From Defluviimonas sp. SAOS-178_SWC (GTDB lineage Bacteria; Pseudomonadota; Alphaproteobacteria; Rhodobacterales; Rhodobacteraceae), in the NCBI RefSeq assembly GCF_039830135.1, contig NZ_CP156081.1, forward strand, positions 2,900,001 to 2,964,000: DNA of 64,000 nt, read 5' to 3'. Of this stretch, positions 33,508-43,739 are shown one piece after another (position 1 is the first letter of the stretch; every line of letters starts with the position of its first letter). The position numbers and the translations under genes are program-made. Below the pieces are notes generated by a model. The model saw only the letters and a list, made by a program, of their open reading frames with translations. It ran no database searches and was not told where the DNA came from.

Positions 33508-35151
33508 TCAGCCGGCGAGGAGCGCGCGGGCGGCATCGCGCGCGGCCTCGGTGACGTTCTCGCCCGCGAGCATGCGGGCCAGTTCGCCGATCCGCTCCTC
33601 GGGCGCAAGCGCGGTGACGGTCGAGGTCGTGGCCCCTTTCGCGACCCGTTTCTCCACCCGCCAGTGATGGGCGCCGCGCGCGGCAACCTGGGGCGAATGG
33701 GTGACGACGAGGATCTGCGCCCCCTCGGCCAGCCGTTCGAGCCGGCGGCCGACTGCATCCGCGGTGGCGCCGCCGACGCCGCGGTCGATCTCGTCGAAGA
33801 TCATCGTCAGCGTCTCTCCGCCCCGTGCGAGGCAGACCTTGAGCGCGAGAAGGAAGCGCGACAGCTCGCCGCCCGAGGCGATGCGGTTCAAGGGCCCCGA
33901 CGGCGCGCCGGGATTGGTGGCCACCGTGAAGGCGACCTGGTCGCGGCCTTCGGGGCCGGGTTCGCCCTCGGCGATCTCGGTAGTGAAATGGGCGCGCTCC
34001 ATCTTCAGCGGCGCGAGTTCCCCTGCGATGGCCCTGTCGAGGCGCTGAGCCGCTTTCCGCCGCTGGTCCGAGAGCCGGGCGGCCGCCGCGTCATAGGCCG
34101 CGCCCGCCGCCGCGACCCGGTCGCGCAAGCTGCGGAGATTGGCGGCGCCGCCGTCGAGCGCGGCGAGGCGCGACCGCAGATCCTCCGCGAAGGTGCCGAG
34201 ATCGTCGGGGAGGACGCCATGCTTGCGCGCCAGGGCGCGGATCGCGAACAGACGCTCTTCCACCCGCTCCATCTCGTGCGGATCGAAACTCAGCCGGTCG
34301 AGCGCGGTCTCCACCCCCTGCGCGGCCTCGCCCAGCTCGGTGAGTGCCCGGCCAAGCGCCGCGACCGGCTCGTCGATCAGCCCCTCGGCCCGGTCGGCCG
34401 CGCCCTCGAGCCAGCGGATCGCATCGCCCATGAGCCCCTCGGCCCCGTCGGGCCCGAGCGCCTGCAGCGCCTTGGCCACATCCTCGCGGATCCGGGCCGC
34501 GCTCTGCATCATCCGCCGCCGGGCGTCGAGGTCCGCTTCCTCGCCGGGCCGGGGATCGAGCGCGTCGAGTTCGCCAACGGCGTGGCGCAGGAAGTCCTCC
34601 TCGGCCCGCATCGCCGCCAGCTCCGCCTCGGCGGCACCGAGCGCCTTGTCGGCCGCCGCGCGTTCGGCCCAGGCCCGGCGCACCGGGGCGAGGTCGGCGC
34701 CGGCGAAGGCGTCAAGCAATTGTCGGTGGCCGCGCGGATTGAGAAGGCCGCGGTCGTCCTGCTGGCCGTGCAGTTCCACCAGCGTGTCGGAGAGCGCGCG
34801 CAAGACCTCGCCGCTCGCCCTGCGGTCGTTGACAAAGGCGGTCTTGCGGCCGTCGGCGGTGTTCACGCGGCGCAGGATCAACTCGTCCATCTCGGGAAGG
34901 CCCGCCTCGGCAAGGACCGACCGCGCCGCGTGGCCCACGGGCAGATCGAAGACCGCCGTCACCTCGCCCTGCTCGGCCCCCGCCCGCACCAACTCGGCGC
35001 GCCCGCGCCAGCCCAAAACGAAGCCGAGACAGTCGAGCAGGATCGACTTCCCCGCCCCCGTCTCCCCGGTCAGCACGTTGAGGCCCGGCCGGAAATCGAG
35101 ATCCAGCCGGTCGATGATCAGCATGTCGCGGATTTCTAGCGACCGAAGCAT
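33508..35151 (-). CDS. recN: DNA repair ATPase RecN
   Basis: SMC-like protein of 547 residues. Walker A is in LTGETGAGKSILLDCLGFVL; a central coiled-coil region spans about 150-370; the C-terminal lobe has the signature IASGGELSRFLLALK and Walker B TMIFDEIDRGVGGATADAVG, followed by VVTHSPQVAA. RecN acts at DNA double-strand breaks before RecA-dependent repair. It lies 33 bp after bamD. No LexA site was noticed. Confidence 0.95.
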   Translation of the reverse strand: MLRSLEIRDMLIIDRLDLDFRPGLNVLTGETGAGKSILLDCLGFVLGWRGRAELVRAGAEQGEVTAVFDLPVGHAARSVLAEAGLPEMDELILRRVNTADGRKTAFVNDRRASGEVLRALSDTLVELHGQQDDRGLLNPRGHRQLLDAFAGADLAPVRRAWAERAAADKALGAAEAELAAMRAEEDFLRHAVGELDALDPRPGEEADLDARRRMMQSAARIREDVAKALQALGPDGAEGLMGDAIRWLEGAADRAEGLIDEPVAALGRALTELGEAAQGVETALDRLSFDPHEMERVEERLFAIRALARKHGVLPDDLGTFAEDLRSRLAALDGGAANLRSLRDRVAAAGAAYDAAAARLSDQRRKAAQRLDRAIAGELAPLKMERAHFTTEIAEGEPGPEGRDQVAFTVATNPGAPSGPLNRIASGGELSRFLLALKVCLARGGETLTMIFDEIDRGVGGATADAVGRRLERLAEGAQILVVTHSPQVAARGAHHWRVEKRVAKGATTSTVTALAPEERIGELARMLAGENVTEAARDAARALLAG

Positions 35152-35184
35152 CCTTGCCCCCGATGGATGCGCCTCAGCGCACCG

Positions 35185-36024
35185 TCACAGCCATTCGCCG
35201 CGGATCACCTGCCGGTAGACCTTGGCGAGCCAGCTGTCGCCCTTCGCCTCGGGCGTGAGACCCTTCCTGGTCAGGAGCCGGTAGCTGTCCTCGTACCAGA
35301 CCGTGGACTGGAAGTTGTGGCCCAGGATCGCGCCTGCCGTCTGCGCCTCGTCCGTGAGGCCGAGCGAGAGGTAGCTTTCCACCAGCCGGTGCAGCGCCTC
35401 GGGCACATGCGTCGTGGTCTGGAAATTCTCCACCACCACCCGGAACCGGTTGATCGCGGCGGTGTAATGCTTGCGCTTGAGGTAGTAGCGGCCGATCTCC
35501 ATCTCTTTCGCGGCGAGATGGTTGAAGGCGAGGTCGAACTTCAGGATCGACGAGCGGGCATATTCGCTGTCAGGATATTCCTCGATCACCGCGCGCAGCG
35601 CCTGAAGCGCCTGGAAGGTCAGGCCCTGGTCGCGGCCGACCTCGTCGATCTGGTCGTAATAGCTGAGCGCGAGAAGGTACTTGGCATAGGCCGCGTCCTC
35701 TTCCGCCGGATAGGTGTCGATATAGCGCTGCGCTGTGGCGCGGCTGTTCTCGTAATCGCGGTCCTTGTGATAGGCGAAGGCCTGCATGATCAGCGCCCGC
35801 TTGGCCCATTCGGAATAGGGATAGAGCCGCTCCACCTCGGAGAAATAGGTGACCGCGTCCTCGCCCTTGCGGCTCGTCTCCAGCTGGTATTCGCCGAGCT
35901 TGTAGATCGATTCCGCGTCGAGCGTTTCGAGGGCCGGTTCCTGATTGCCGCCGCCACAGGCCGCAAGCAGGGCGACAAGCGCGAGGCTGCCGACCAGATG
36001 CGCCGCTTTTCCGCCCCGACCCAT
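35185..36024 (-). CDS. bamD: Outer membrane assembly lipoprotein BamD
   Basis: Lipoprotein of 279 residues with the lipobox LVALLAAC at the N-terminus (start at 36024 gives a short positively charged leader). Five TPR-like repeats follow: LGEYQLETSRKGEDAVTYFS, EVERLYPYSEWAKRALIMQA, YIDTYPAEEDAAYAKYLLAL, EYPDSEYARSSILKFDLAFN and HYTAAINRFRVVVENFQTT. BamD binds BamA and helps insert outer-membrane proteins. An upstream ATG at 36222 would overlap lpxC and lacks a signal. Confidence 0.93.
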   Translation of the reverse strand: MGRGGKAAHLVGSLALVALLAACGGGNQEPALETLDAESIYKLGEYQLETSRKGEDAVTYFSEVERLYPYSEWAKRALIMQAFAYHKDRDYENSRATAQRYIDTYPAEEDAAYAKYLLALSYYDQIDEVGRDQGLTFQALQALRAVIEEYPDSEYARSSILKFDLAFNHLAAKEMEIGRYYLKRKHYTAAINRFRVVVENFQTTTHVPEALHRLVESYLSLGLTDEAQTAGAILGHNFQSTVWYEDSYRLLTRKGLTPEAKGDSWLAKVYRQVIRGEWL

Positions 36025-36149
36025 TGCCCGCCTACCCCGTTCCTGCTTCACGCTTTTCCGCCGCCGAAGGCACCCTTCGGTCCGCGGTTCGCCTCGTCCT
36101 AGCACAGAAAAATCCGGGGCGCAAAACGCCTTTCGCACGCCTCGTGCGT

Positions 36150-37073
36150 TCAGGCGACGGCCGGAATATCGGAGCGGTTGATCCCCGTCCCGGGCAGCAG
36201 GCGGCGGCGCGCCTCGTCGCATTCGACGATGCGGAAAGCCGCCGGATTGGCGAAAAGCGCCCGCAAAAGCCGGTTGGTCATCGCGTGGCCCGCCCGGTTG
36301 CCGGTGTAGCGGCCAAGGATCGGCGCGCCGGCCAGCGCGAGATCGCCGAGCGCGTCGAGCATCTTGTGGCGCACCGGCTCGTCGGCGCGGCGCAGGCCGC
36401 CGGGGCTCAGCACCTTGTCGCCATCGAAGACGACGGCATTCTCGCCGGGCGCGCCGCCAAGCGCGAGGCCGTTGGCCTGCATCGCCTCCACATCCGCCTG
36501 GCGGCAGAAGGTGCGGCAGTCGCTGAGTTCGCGAAGGAAAGCGCCGTTCGACATCGTGAGGTGCTTACGCTGGTGACCGATCGCGGCATCGGCGAAGTCG
36601 ATCTCGAAGTCGATTTCCAGCGTCTCGGCCGGCTCCAGCCGCGCCACGGCCGCGCCCTCGCGGACCTCGACCGGTTCAAGGATCTCGAAGCACCGCAAGG
36701 ACGCCTCAAGCTCGCGCACGCCGCGGGCGAGGAACGCCGCGGCGAAGGGGGCGGAGGATCCGTCGAGGATCGGCACTTCCGGCCCGTCGATCTCGATCAG
36801 CGCATTGTGGATGCCGCAGCCGGCAAGGGCCGCCATCACATGCTCGATGGTCGACACGCTGGTGCCGGCGGCGTTGGAAATCTCGGTGCAGAGCCTCGCG
36901 TTCGACACCGCCGACCAGTGCGCCTGCACCATCGCGTCGCGGCCGATCACGTCGGTGCGGCGGAACCAGATGCCGTATTCGGCCGAAGCCGGGTGCACGG
37001 TCATGCGCGCGCGAAGGCCGGAATGCAGCCCCCTGCCCGTGAAGGTCACCGCCGATCTGATGGTCGTTTGCAC
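36150..37073 (-). CDS. lpxC: UDP-3-O-acyl-N-acetylglucosamine deacetylase LpxC
   Basis: Zinc amidase of 307 residues that commits UDP-acyl-GlcNAc to lipid A synthesis. The first zinc ligand is in STIEHVMAALAGCG, the others in RHKMLDALGDLALAG; the catalytic Glu lies in STIEH. The N-terminus has TFTGRGLHSG. The length is standard. It follows the ftsZ terminator by about 170 bp and is therefore probably expressed from its own promoter in 37074-37240. Confidence 0.95.
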   Translation of the reverse strand: MQTTIRSAVTFTGRGLHSGLRARMTVHPASAEYGIWFRRTDVIGRDAMVQAHWSAVSNARLCTEISNAAGTSVSTIEHVMAALAGCGIHNALIEIDGPEVPILDGSSAPFAAAFLARGVRELEASLRCFEILEPVEVREGAAVARLEPAETLEIDFEIDFADAAIGHQRKHLTMSNGAFLRELSDCRTFCRQADVEAMQANGLALGGAPGENAVVFDGDKVLSPGGLRRADEPVRHKMLDALGDLALAGAPILGRYTGNRAGHAMTNRLLRALFANPAAFRIVECDEARRRLLPGTGINRSDIPAVA

Positions 37074-37242
37074 GTCGCAACCCCGGTTAATCGAAGGTTA
37101 TCCCTTCGGTAGCGTTGAGGTAATGGGCGCGCCCGTGAAGCTCAACTCACTCTTTGCGACGGAATGTAACAATCCATTCAAAGCTCGGCGAAGGTCGGCC
37201 CATCGCGCCAGGAGCGGGGCGGAACCCCCTGATCAACAAAGG

Positions 37243-37268
37243 AAAAGGGCCGGAACGTTCCGGCCCTT
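37243..37268 (-). terminator. Rho-independent terminator of ftsZ
   Basis: The palindrome with arms AAGGGCCGGAAC and GTTCCGGCCCTT (37245-37268) forms a 12-bp hairpin with an inner CG. Read on the minus strand it is followed by TTTTCC and lies 23 bp after the ftsZ stop. This is the clearest terminator in the window and marks the end of the dcw cluster. Confidence 0.9.
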
Positions 37269-37290
37269 CCCTCGAAATCGTGACTGCAGA

Positions 37291-38913
37291 TCAGTTCGCC
37301 TGGCGGCGCAGGAAGGCGGGGATTTCGATCCGCTCCTGGTCCGGATCGATCTCCGGCTCCTCGTCATAGGCGGCCGAAACCTGCGGCTGCTGGCGCATCG
37401 GCGGGGCGGCGCGCTCGACCCGCTCCGGCTGTTCGGCCGGATGACCGGCCATACGGTTGAGGAGCGTGTTGATGCCGAAACGCGGCTTGTCTGCCATGCG
37501 CGACTGCGGCTGCGGTGCCGGGGCCTGCGGACGCGCCGCCGGCTGGGCCGCGCGCTGCTGGGCCGGCGCGCGGTTGACGGCGGCCTGAAGCCGGGCCATC
37601 GCCTCGGGCGTCGGGGTGCCGGGCGCGCGGGGGCGCGGGGCGACGAAGGCCTGCGCCTCGTCCTCGACATGGACAGCGGCGGGCTGCGGCGCGGGGGCCG
37701 GACGGTAGGCCGGCGGCGGCAGATCGTCACCGGCGCTCTGCGCGTCGAAGAGCGACCGCTCGTCCTCGCGCTCGGCCCGGGCCGGTTCGCGTACCTCCTC
37801 GCGGGCAACGGGCGCGGCGGGGGCCGCGGGGGCCGCGGCTTCGACCGGGGCCGGAGCGGCGGCCGGCGCACGCTCTTCCAGAACCATCGCCGGTTGCAGC
37901 GGTTCGGCCAGACGGCGGCGCGGCGTCGGGATCTCGGCATGCGACACCGTGGCGTCGATGCCGGTGGCAACGACCGACACCCGCATCACCCCCTCCATGC
38001 CATCGTCGAGCGTCGAGCCGACGATAATGTTGGCGTCCGGGTCGACCTCCTCGCGGATCCGGTTCGCCGCCTCGTCAAGCTCGAAGAGCGTGAGGTCGGA
38101 CCCGCCGGTGATGTTGATGAGAACGCCCTTGGCGCCCTTGAGGCTGATCTCGTCCAGAAGCGGGTTGGCGATCGCCTTCTCCGCCGCCTGCACGGCCCGG
38201 TCTTCACCGGACGCCTCGCCGGTGCCCATCATCGCCTTGCCCATCTCGTCCATCACCGCGCGGACGTCGGCGAAGTCGAGGTTGATGAGGCCCGGACGCA
38301 CCATGAGGTCGGTAACACCCTTGACGCCCTGATAGAGCACATCGTCGGCCAGCGCGAAAGCCTCGGTGAAGGTCGTCTTCTCGTTGGCGAGGCGGAAAAG
38401 ATTCTGGTTCGGGATGATGATCAGCGTGTCGACGACCTTCTGGAGCGCCTCGATCCCGTCATCGGCCTGGCGCATCCGCTTGCCGCCCTCGAACTGGAAC
38501 GGCTTGGTGACGACGCCGACGGTCAGCACGCCCAACTCGCGCGCGGCCTGCGCGATGATCGGGGCAGCACCCGTTCCGGTGCCGCCGCCCATGCCGGCGG
38601 TGATGAAGCACATATGCGCGCCGGCCAGATGGTCCACGATCTCTTCGATCGTCTCCTCGGCGGCGGCGGCGCCGACCGAGGGGCGCGCACCGGCGCCGAG
38701 ACCTTCGGTGACCTTCACGCCCATCTGGATGCGGGCCGTGGATTGGCTTTGCTGAAGCGCCTGCGCGTCGGTGTTCGCGACCACGAACTCCACGCCTTCC
38801 AGCCGCTTCTCGATCATGTTGTTCACGGCGTTACCGCCAGCACCACCTACCCCGAACACCGTGATCCGCGGCTTCAGGTCCTCCTGTTCATTCAAAGTCA
38901 AATTCAATGCCAT
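37291..38913 (-). CDS. ftsZ: Cell division protein FtsZ
   Basis: Tubulin-like GTPase of 540 residues that forms the Z ring. Motifs: N-terminal [20 protein letters not shown], the tubulin signature [40 protein letters not shown] and the T7 region. After about residue 320 comes a long Pro/Ala/Arg-rich linker of around 200 residues. The very C-terminus, [12 protein letters not shown], is the conserved peptide that binds FtsA and other partners. The long linker is typical for alphaproteobacteria. Expressed from the 170-bp leader upstream or with ftsA. Confidence 0.97.
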   Translation of the reverse strand: MALNLTLNEQEDLKPRITVFGVGGAGGNAVNNMIEKRLEGVEFVVANTDAQALQQSQSTARIQMGVKVTEGLGAGARPSVGAAAAEETIEEIVDHLAGAHMCFITAGMGGGTGTGAAPIIAQAARELGVLTVGVVTKPFQFEGGKRMRQADDGIEALQKVVDTLIIIPNQNLFRLANEKTTFTEAFALADDVLYQGVKGVTDLMVRPGLINLDFADVRAVMDEMGKAMMGTGEASGEDRAVQAAEKAIANPLLDEISLKGAKGVLINITGGSDLTLFELDEAANRIREEVDPDANIIVGSTLDDGMEGVMRVSVVATGIDATVSHAEIPTPRRRLAEPLQPAMVLEERAPAAAPAPVEAAAPAAPAAPVAREEVREPARAEREDERSLFDAQSAGDDLPPPAYRPAPAPQPAAVHVEDEAQAFVAPRPRAPGTPTPEAMARLQAAVNRAPAQQRAAQPAARPQAPAPQPQSRMADKPRFGINTLLNRMAGHPAEQPERVERAAPPMRQQPQVSAAYDEEPEIDPDQERIEIPAFLRRQAN

Positions 38914-38973
38914 TTTATCCGCCTGTCATGTCCCCGGCCTGACTTGGGCCGCCTTTTCCGCATTGACGCGATT

Positions 38974-38994
38974 CTAATGAGAGATTCCCATTAG
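38974..38994. promoter_or_regulatory. Inverted repeat in the ftsZ leader
   Basis: CTAATG (38974-38979) and CATTAG (38989-38994) are separated by nine bases, lying about 60 bp upstream of the ftsZ start. It could be an operator for control of ftsZ or part of its promoter. The sequence does not fit the CtrA consensus TTAA-N7-TTAA. Confidence 0.3.
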
Positions 38995-39083
38995 GTCACG
39001 CAAAAAACACCCTCCCGCCACATAATATGGTGCGTCGCACTTCCATTTAAGCGGCATTTCGCCGACCTCTCAAGATCGTGGGG

Positions 39084-40415
39084 TTACCAGTTGTCTTTAA
39101 ACCATTTAACGGCCCTGCGCAGGGAGCGGGCCGGATAGCGTTCCGCCGGAATCTCGAAATCCCACCACTCGTCCTGCGGGTTGGCCGCGAAGAGACACAT
39201 GCCCACGGTTGAAGAAAACGCGGCCCCCGTGGCGGCCTGCGGCAGCCCCTGGACGCGAAGCGGGCGTCCGAGTCGCACGTTCTGGCCGAGGATTCGCGCG
39301 GCCAGCATGTCGAGGCCGGGAATCTGGCTCGCCCCCCCGGTCAGCACGATCTGCTGGGAGGGCAGCTGGTCGAACCCGGCCGCGTCGAGGATGGTGCGCA
39401 CCTCTTCGAGGATCTCCTCGACCCGCGGCCGCATGATGCCGATCAGTTCGGTGCGGCTGACCTTGCGGCGGTCCTTTTCCCAGTCGCCGCTGTCGCCGCC
39501 GATCTCGATCATCTCGCGGTCGTCCATGCCGGTCGCATGGACACCGCCGTGGATGGTCTTGATCCGCTCGGCGGTCGCCAGCGGCACCTGAAGCCCCTTC
39601 GAGATGTCCGAGGTCACGTGATCGCCGCCAAGCCGCACGCTTTCGGCGAAGATCATGTGCTTCTTGATGAAGATCGACAGCCCCGTGGCGCCGCCACCCA
39701 TGTCGATGCAGACCGCGCCCAGTTCCTGCTCGTCCTCGACAAGGCTCGCCAGCCCCGAGACGTAGGAGGACGAAGCCAGCCCCGCGATTTCCAGATCGCA
39801 GCGGCGGATGCAGTACAGCAGGTTCTGCACCGCCGTCGTGTCGATGGTCAGAAGGTGCATGTCGGCTGCCAGGCGGTTGCCGACATGACCGCGCGGGTCG
39901 CCGAAGCCTGACCGGTGGTCGATGGCGAAGTTGACCGGATGGGCGTGCAGCACCTCGCGCCCGTGCCCGAAATCCGGCACGTCGCAGGCCGCCAGCACGC
40001 GGGCCACGTCCTGTTCGCTCACCTGCCCCTCGTGCAGCTCGATCTCTCCCGCAAGGCCGTAGCTGCGGGGATGGGCGCCCGAGAAGCAGGCGATGACGTG
40101 ATCGACGCGCGTCTGTGCCATCTTCTGCGCCGCCTGCACGGCGGTGCGGATCGCGCGCTCGGTCTCCTGCATCGCGTCGACCTCGCCGAAGCGCACCCCG
40201 CGCGACCGCGTCGTGGCCGCGCCGATCACCCGGAACTGCGACTGCCCGGCGAGCGACCCGAGCCCGTCCTCGCGCGCCTCTTCGGCATTCTCGAACCTCA
40301 GGACGAGGCAGGCGATCTTCGATGTCCCGACATCGAGAACCGCCACCACGCCCCGTTGCAGGGCCGCGCGCCGCATGTTCCGCATCGCCCGTTGAGACTG
40401 ATAGAGATCGGTCAT
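39084..40415 (-). CDS. ftsA: Cell division protein FtsA
   Basis: Actin-like ATPase of 443 residues that tethers FtsZ to the membrane. Phosphate-1 motif VVAVLDVGTSKIACLV, phosphate-2 VCIDMGGGATGLSIFIKKHM, and the adenosine motif in IVLTGGASQIPGLD. The C-terminal amphipathic helix (RRAVKWFKDNW) is present. The start overlaps ftsQ by four bases (ATGA). Confidence 0.95.
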   Translation of the reverse strand: MTDLYQSQRAMRNMRRAALQRGVVAVLDVGTSKIACLVLRFENAEEAREDGLGSLAGQSQFRVIGAATTRSRGVRFGEVDAMQETERAIRTAVQAAQKMAQTRVDHVIACFSGAHPRSYGLAGEIELHEGQVSEQDVARVLAACDVPDFGHGREVLHAHPVNFAIDHRSGFGDPRGHVGNRLAADMHLLTIDTTAVQNLLYCIRRCDLEIAGLASSSYVSGLASLVEDEQELGAVCIDMGGGATGLSIFIKKHMIFAESVRLGGDHVTSDISKGLQVPLATAERIKTIHGGVHATGMDDREMIEIGGDSGDWEKDRRKVSRTELIGIMRPRVEEILEEVRTILDAAGFDQLPSQQIVLTGGASQIPGLDMLAARILGQNVRLGRPLRVQGLPQAATGAAFSSTVGMCLFAANPQDEWWDFEIPAERYPARSLRRAVKWFKDNW

Positions 40416-41299
40416 TGCCCTGCCACCTTGGTTTCGAGTTCATCTTGCCCGCCCGGCATCGCGAGCCGGATCGTCGGGCGGTTGGTATTGCGCATGTCCA
40501 CGACCGTGAGGTCGCGTCCCAGCATGTCCTCGGCCTGATCGAGCGCGATCACCCGGCGCACCGCCTCCACCTGCCCCGCCTCGGGCAGGAGGATGCGCTG
40601 CTGGCGGTCCAGAACGATGTCCCAGCGCCGCTCTCCGACCCGGACAAGGCCGCGGATCCGCGCATGGATCGGCCGCGCGGCGCCGAGGATGTCCAGCGCC
40701 TCGGCGACCCGCGCATCGGCCCCTTCGCCGGCGATGACCGGCAGATCCGGCCGCGCGGTCCGGTCGAGAAGTGTGGCCACCCTGTGCCCGGTCCCGTCGA
40801 GCATTTCGAGCCCGGACGGGGTGCGCCACAGAACCGCCGGCTGGCGCTCGGTCACCGTCACCTGAAGGATGCCCCCCTTGCGGATGTGAAGGTCGGCCGA
40901 GGCCACCGCGTCGATCTGCGCGATCGTCGCCCGCAAGGCGGCAAGATCGAGCCGGAAGGACGAGGCCGGCAAGGTGACCGGCAGCATGGAGCGGATCGCG
41001 TTCGCGACCGGCTCCGACGCGCCGTCGATGGCCATGAGGCTGACCTGGAATTCCGGCCGGTTCTCGACGCTTTCCCTCAGATCGGAAAGCATCGTCTGCA
41101 ACGCGCCGCGCCGGTCGGCGTCGGCAAGGTAGCCCGCGACCGTCGCGGCGACCAGGAAGGCCGGCAGGCCCACCCGCACCACCTTGCGGAAGGCCGGCGT
41201 CAGCCACAGACGCTCCACCCGGTAGGACAGCCGCGACGGTGCGGGATCGCGGCGCTGCGGCTCGGCGTAGCGGCGTTCGGGCGCTCTCATCGGTTGCAT
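40412..41299 (-). CDS. ftsQ: Cell division protein FtsQ
   Basis: Single-span membrane protein of 295 residues. A basic cytoplasmic N-terminus (about 1-40) is followed by a membrane segment ([18 protein letters not shown]), a POTRA-type region ([20 protein letters not shown]) and the FtsQ beta domain ([30 protein letters not shown]). It links FtsB/FtsL to the early divisome. It overlaps ddl by 13 bp and ftsA by 4. Confidence 0.92.
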   Translation of the reverse strand: MQPMRAPERRYAEPQRRDPAPSRLSYRVERLWLTPAFRKVVRVGLPAFLVAATVAGYLADADRRGALQTMLSDLRESVENRPEFQVSLMAIDGASEPVANAIRSMLPVTLPASSFRLDLAALRATIAQIDAVASADLHIRKGGILQVTVTERQPAVLWRTPSGLEMLDGTGHRVATLLDRTARPDLPVIAGEGADARVAEALDILGAARPIHARIRGLVRVGERRWDIVLDRQQRILLPEAGQVEAVRRVIALDQAEDMLGRDLTVVDMRNTNRPTIRLAMPGGQDELETKVAGQ

Positions 41300-42210
41300 G
41301 ACGCATCCTCCACGATCCAGGCGCAGAGATCGGCGAATGTCATCCCCTCCGCCGCCGCCTGTTCGGGGCTGAGCGAGGTCGGCGTCATGCCGGGTTGGGT
41401 ATTGGTTTCAAGAATGAAAAGCCCCGCAAGGCCCCGCGTGTCGTCCCAGCGGAAATCGCTGCGGCTGAGGCCCCGGCAGCCCAGCGCCCGGTGCGCGCGC
41501 AGCGCATAGTCGCGGGCCGCCTCGGCAATCTCCTCCGGCAGGTCGGCCGGACAGACATGCGACGACCCGCCCGGCGCGTATTTCGCGTGGTAATCGTACC
41601 AGCCCGCCGTCACAATCTCGGTCACGCAGGTCGCCCGGTCACCGAAGACCGAACAGGTCAGTTCGCGCCCCGGCACGTACTGTTCGACCATCGCGATCTC
41701 GGGCATCTCGGTCCCGAGCTGCGGCGGCGAATTGGCATCCTTCGCGACGATGTAGACCCCGACCGACGACCCCTCGGCATTCGGCTTCACCACATAGGGC
41801 GGCGCCATCACGTGCCGGGCCATGACCTCGGCCTTCGGCGCCAGCAGGCTTTCGACCACCGGCAACCCGGCGGCGCGGTAGATGTCCTTCGCCCGCGTCT
41901 TGTCCATGGCGAGCGCCGAGGCGAGCACCCCCGAATGGGTATAGGCGAGGCCCAGCCATTCGAGCATGCCCTGCACGCAGCCATCCTCGCCCCAGCGGCC
42001 GTGGAGCGCATTGAAACAGACATCCGGCTTGATCTCGGCAAGGCGCAACGGCAGGTCGCGGCCGGCATCGACCTCGACCACCTCGTATCCCGCCTCCCGC
42101 AGAGCGGCCGCGCACTCACGCCCGCTGACCAGCGACACCTCGCGCTCCGCGGAAGGGCCACCCATCAGTACCGCCACCTTGGGGGCTGTCCTGCTCGACC
42201 TGCCCGCCAC
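41287..42210 (-). CDS. ddl: D-alanine--D-alanine ligase
   Basis: ATP-grasp ligase of 307 residues that makes D-Ala-D-Ala for peptidoglycan. N-terminal [56 protein letters not shown] (ATP-binding lysine and loop); and the metal-binding [19 protein letters not shown]. It is of DdlB type, as expected for the gene in dcw clusters. Confidence 0.95.
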   Translation of the reverse strand: MAGRSSRTAPKVAVLMGGPSAEREVSLVSGRECAAALREAGYEVVEVDAGRDLPLRLAEIKPDVCFNALHGRWGEDGCVQGMLEWLGLAYTHSGVLASALAMDKTRAKDIYRAAGLPVVESLLAPKAEVMARHVMAPPYVVKPNAEGSSVGVYIVAKDANSPPQLGTEMPEIAMVEQYVPGRELTCSVFGDRATCVTEIVTAGWYDYHAKYAPGGSSHVCPADLPEEIAEAARDYALRAHRALGCRGLSRSDFRWDDTRGLAGLFILETNTQPGMTPTSLSPEQAAAEGMTFADLCAWIVEDASCNR

Positions 42211-42255
42211 TTGTGCCTCGTCCCGGTCCTTTTGCGGACCGCTGTTCTTACGTTT

Positions 42256-43194
42256 CTACGCGTCTGCCTCGGGCGTCTTTTCGCCCACGCGCATGATTTC
42301 CCACTCTAGCGTCAAACCGCTGGATTCGAAAACCCTTTTTCTGACGTCCTCGCCCAAATCCTCCAGTTCCGCGGCCGTCGCGCCGCCGGCATTGGTCAGG
42401 AAGTTGGGGTGCTTCTCGCTCATCATCGCGCCGCCCCGGCGGTAGCCCCTGAGGCCCGCGTCCTCGATCAGCTTCCAGGCCTTGAGGTCGTGGACGTCGT
42501 CCGCGCGGCCGGTGGAGGAAAACCCCGCCGGATTGCGGAAGGTGGAGCCCGCCGTGCGGTCCTTGACCGGCTGCGTCGCGTCACGTCTGGCGAGCTGATC
42601 GGCCATCTTCGCCTCCAGCACCGCCGGATCGCCGGGATCGCCCTCGAACACCGCCTCGACGATCACCGCGCCCTCCGGCAGGGTCGAGGAGCGGTAGGCA
42701 AACCCCATCTCCTCCGGCCCGACGGCCCGCAGGCTCCCGTCGCGCATCGCCACCGTCGCCTGAACGAAATGATCGGCCGTGTAGGTGCCGTAGCAGCCCG
42801 CATTCATCCTGACCGCGCCGCCGATGGCGCCCGGAATCGTGCGCAGGAAGGTAAGGTCCACCCCCGCCTCCGCCGCCTTCCGCGCCACATGCGAGTCAAG
42901 CGCCGCCGCCCCGGCCGTCACCCGGGTTCCCGCCACCGAAATCCCGTTGAACCCGCGCCCGAGCCGGATCACCACGCCCCGTATGCCGCCGTCCCGGACG
43001 ATGAGGTTCGACCCCACCCCCATCGGAAAGACCGGCACAGCGGGATCGAGCGCGGCGAGAAAGGCGCAGAGATCCTCAGGATCGGCGGGTTGGAACAGCA
43101 CCTCCGCCGGCCCGCCGACGCGAAGCCATGTCAGGTCGGCCAGGGGCCGGTTCGGGGTCAGCGTGCCCCGGACGGAGGGAAGGTCGAAACTCAT
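42256..43194 (-). CDS. murB: UDP-N-acetylenolpyruvoylglucosamine reductase MurB
   Basis: FAD-dependent reductase of 312 residues that forms UDP-MurNAc. FAD-binding [37 protein letters not shown]; the proton donor Ser in [14 protein letters not shown], and the C-terminal glutamate region [20 protein letters not shown]. Type IIa layout. The gap before it (to murC) is occupied by unrelated genes. Confidence 0.95.
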   Translation of the reverse strand: MSFDLPSVRGTLTPNRPLADLTWLRVGGPAEVLFQPADPEDLCAFLAALDPAVPVFPMGVGSNLIVRDGGIRGVVIRLGRGFNGISVAGTRVTAGAAALDSHVARKAAEAGVDLTFLRTIPGAIGGAVRMNAGCYGTYTADHFVQATVAMRDGSLRAVGPEEMGFAYRSSTLPEGAVIVEAVFEGDPGDPAVLEAKMADQLARRDATQPVKDRTAGSTFRNPAGFSSTGRADDVHDLKAWKLIEDAGLRGYRRGGAMMSEKHPNFLTNAGGATAAELEDLGEDVRKRVFESSGLTLEWEIMRVGEKTPEADA

Positions 43195-43367
43195 GGCCCG
43201 AGGAGTTAGAGCCCGGCACCGAAAGCCGCAACCCCCAGTGCCGACCCAACCGCCGCCTTCGTCGCAAAGGGATCGCGAAAAGACACCCTCATCGGCACAA
43301 AACCGCCCCCGCGCCGCCCGAATTTACCACGATCATGATCCTAGGACATACTATTGGGAGAATGGTG

Positions 43368-43550
43368 ATGAGAGTTGTCCAACACACACCGCACCCGTCG
43401 ACCGGCGGCCGATCCTATACCCCGCCGTCTCATGTCATCGCAGAGCGGGAACGGCGTCTCGCGCTTGATCACGACCCGGTGCTGGATGTCGTCGACCTCG
43501 CGAAAGACCCCGGCCTGATCTACCGCCTCTACGCGATCCTGTACGGCTGA
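43368..43550 (+). CDS. Small hypothetical protein (60 aa)
   Basis: Encoded opposite to its neighbours. GGGAG at 43356-43360 lies seven bases before the ATG at 43368; an ATG at 43362 is also in frame. The product is rich in charged residues: STGGRSYTPPSHVIAERERR and DHDPVLDVVDLAKDPGLIYR. No family recognised. It reads divergently from murB. Its last 22 bp overlap the end of a short ORF on the other strand. Confidence 0.5.
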   Translation: MRVVQHTPHPSTGGRSYTPPSHVIAERERRLALDHDPVLDVVDLAKDPGLIYRLYAILYG

Positions 43551-43690
43551 GACGCAGTCGGGCTGGGCTTTTCGGTCGTCCCGAACGCGGGCACGGAGGT
43601 CCGATTTTGCAGCTCTCCGGTCAGCGTGAACCGGGCAGCACAATCCTTGAACGCCTCCTTCGCGACCTTCTGCGCATCAGCCATCTTCAT
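43529..43690 (-). CDS. Possible small protein (53 aa)
   Basis: A short minus-strand frame with the ATG at 43690 and TAG at 43529-43531. It encodes a helical, charged start (MKMADAQKVAKEAFKDCAAR) followed by FTLTGELQNRTSVPAFGTTE. The composition is protein-like, but no strong ribosome binding site is evident and no family is recognised. It may be a real small protein or the remnant of one. Confidence 0.3.
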   Translation of the reverse strand: MKMADAQKVAKEAFKDCAARFTLTGELQNRTSVPAFGTTEKPSPTASQPYRIA

Positions 43691-43739
43691 GTTCCCGAAG
43701 ATCGCGATGCCGGCCGCTATGGCCCAAACGCGCGCGTAG

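Noticed and set aside
36024..36222. Longer N-terminus of BamD from an ATG at 36222
   Set aside because: It would overlap lpxC and place the lipobox far inside the protein; the ATG at 36024 gives a normal lipoprotein signal.
39084..39110. TTTAAACCATTTAAC near the ftsA end as a CtrA site for ftsZ
   Set aside because: The half-site spacing is five and not seven bases, and the sequence codes for the conserved FtsA C-terminal helix.
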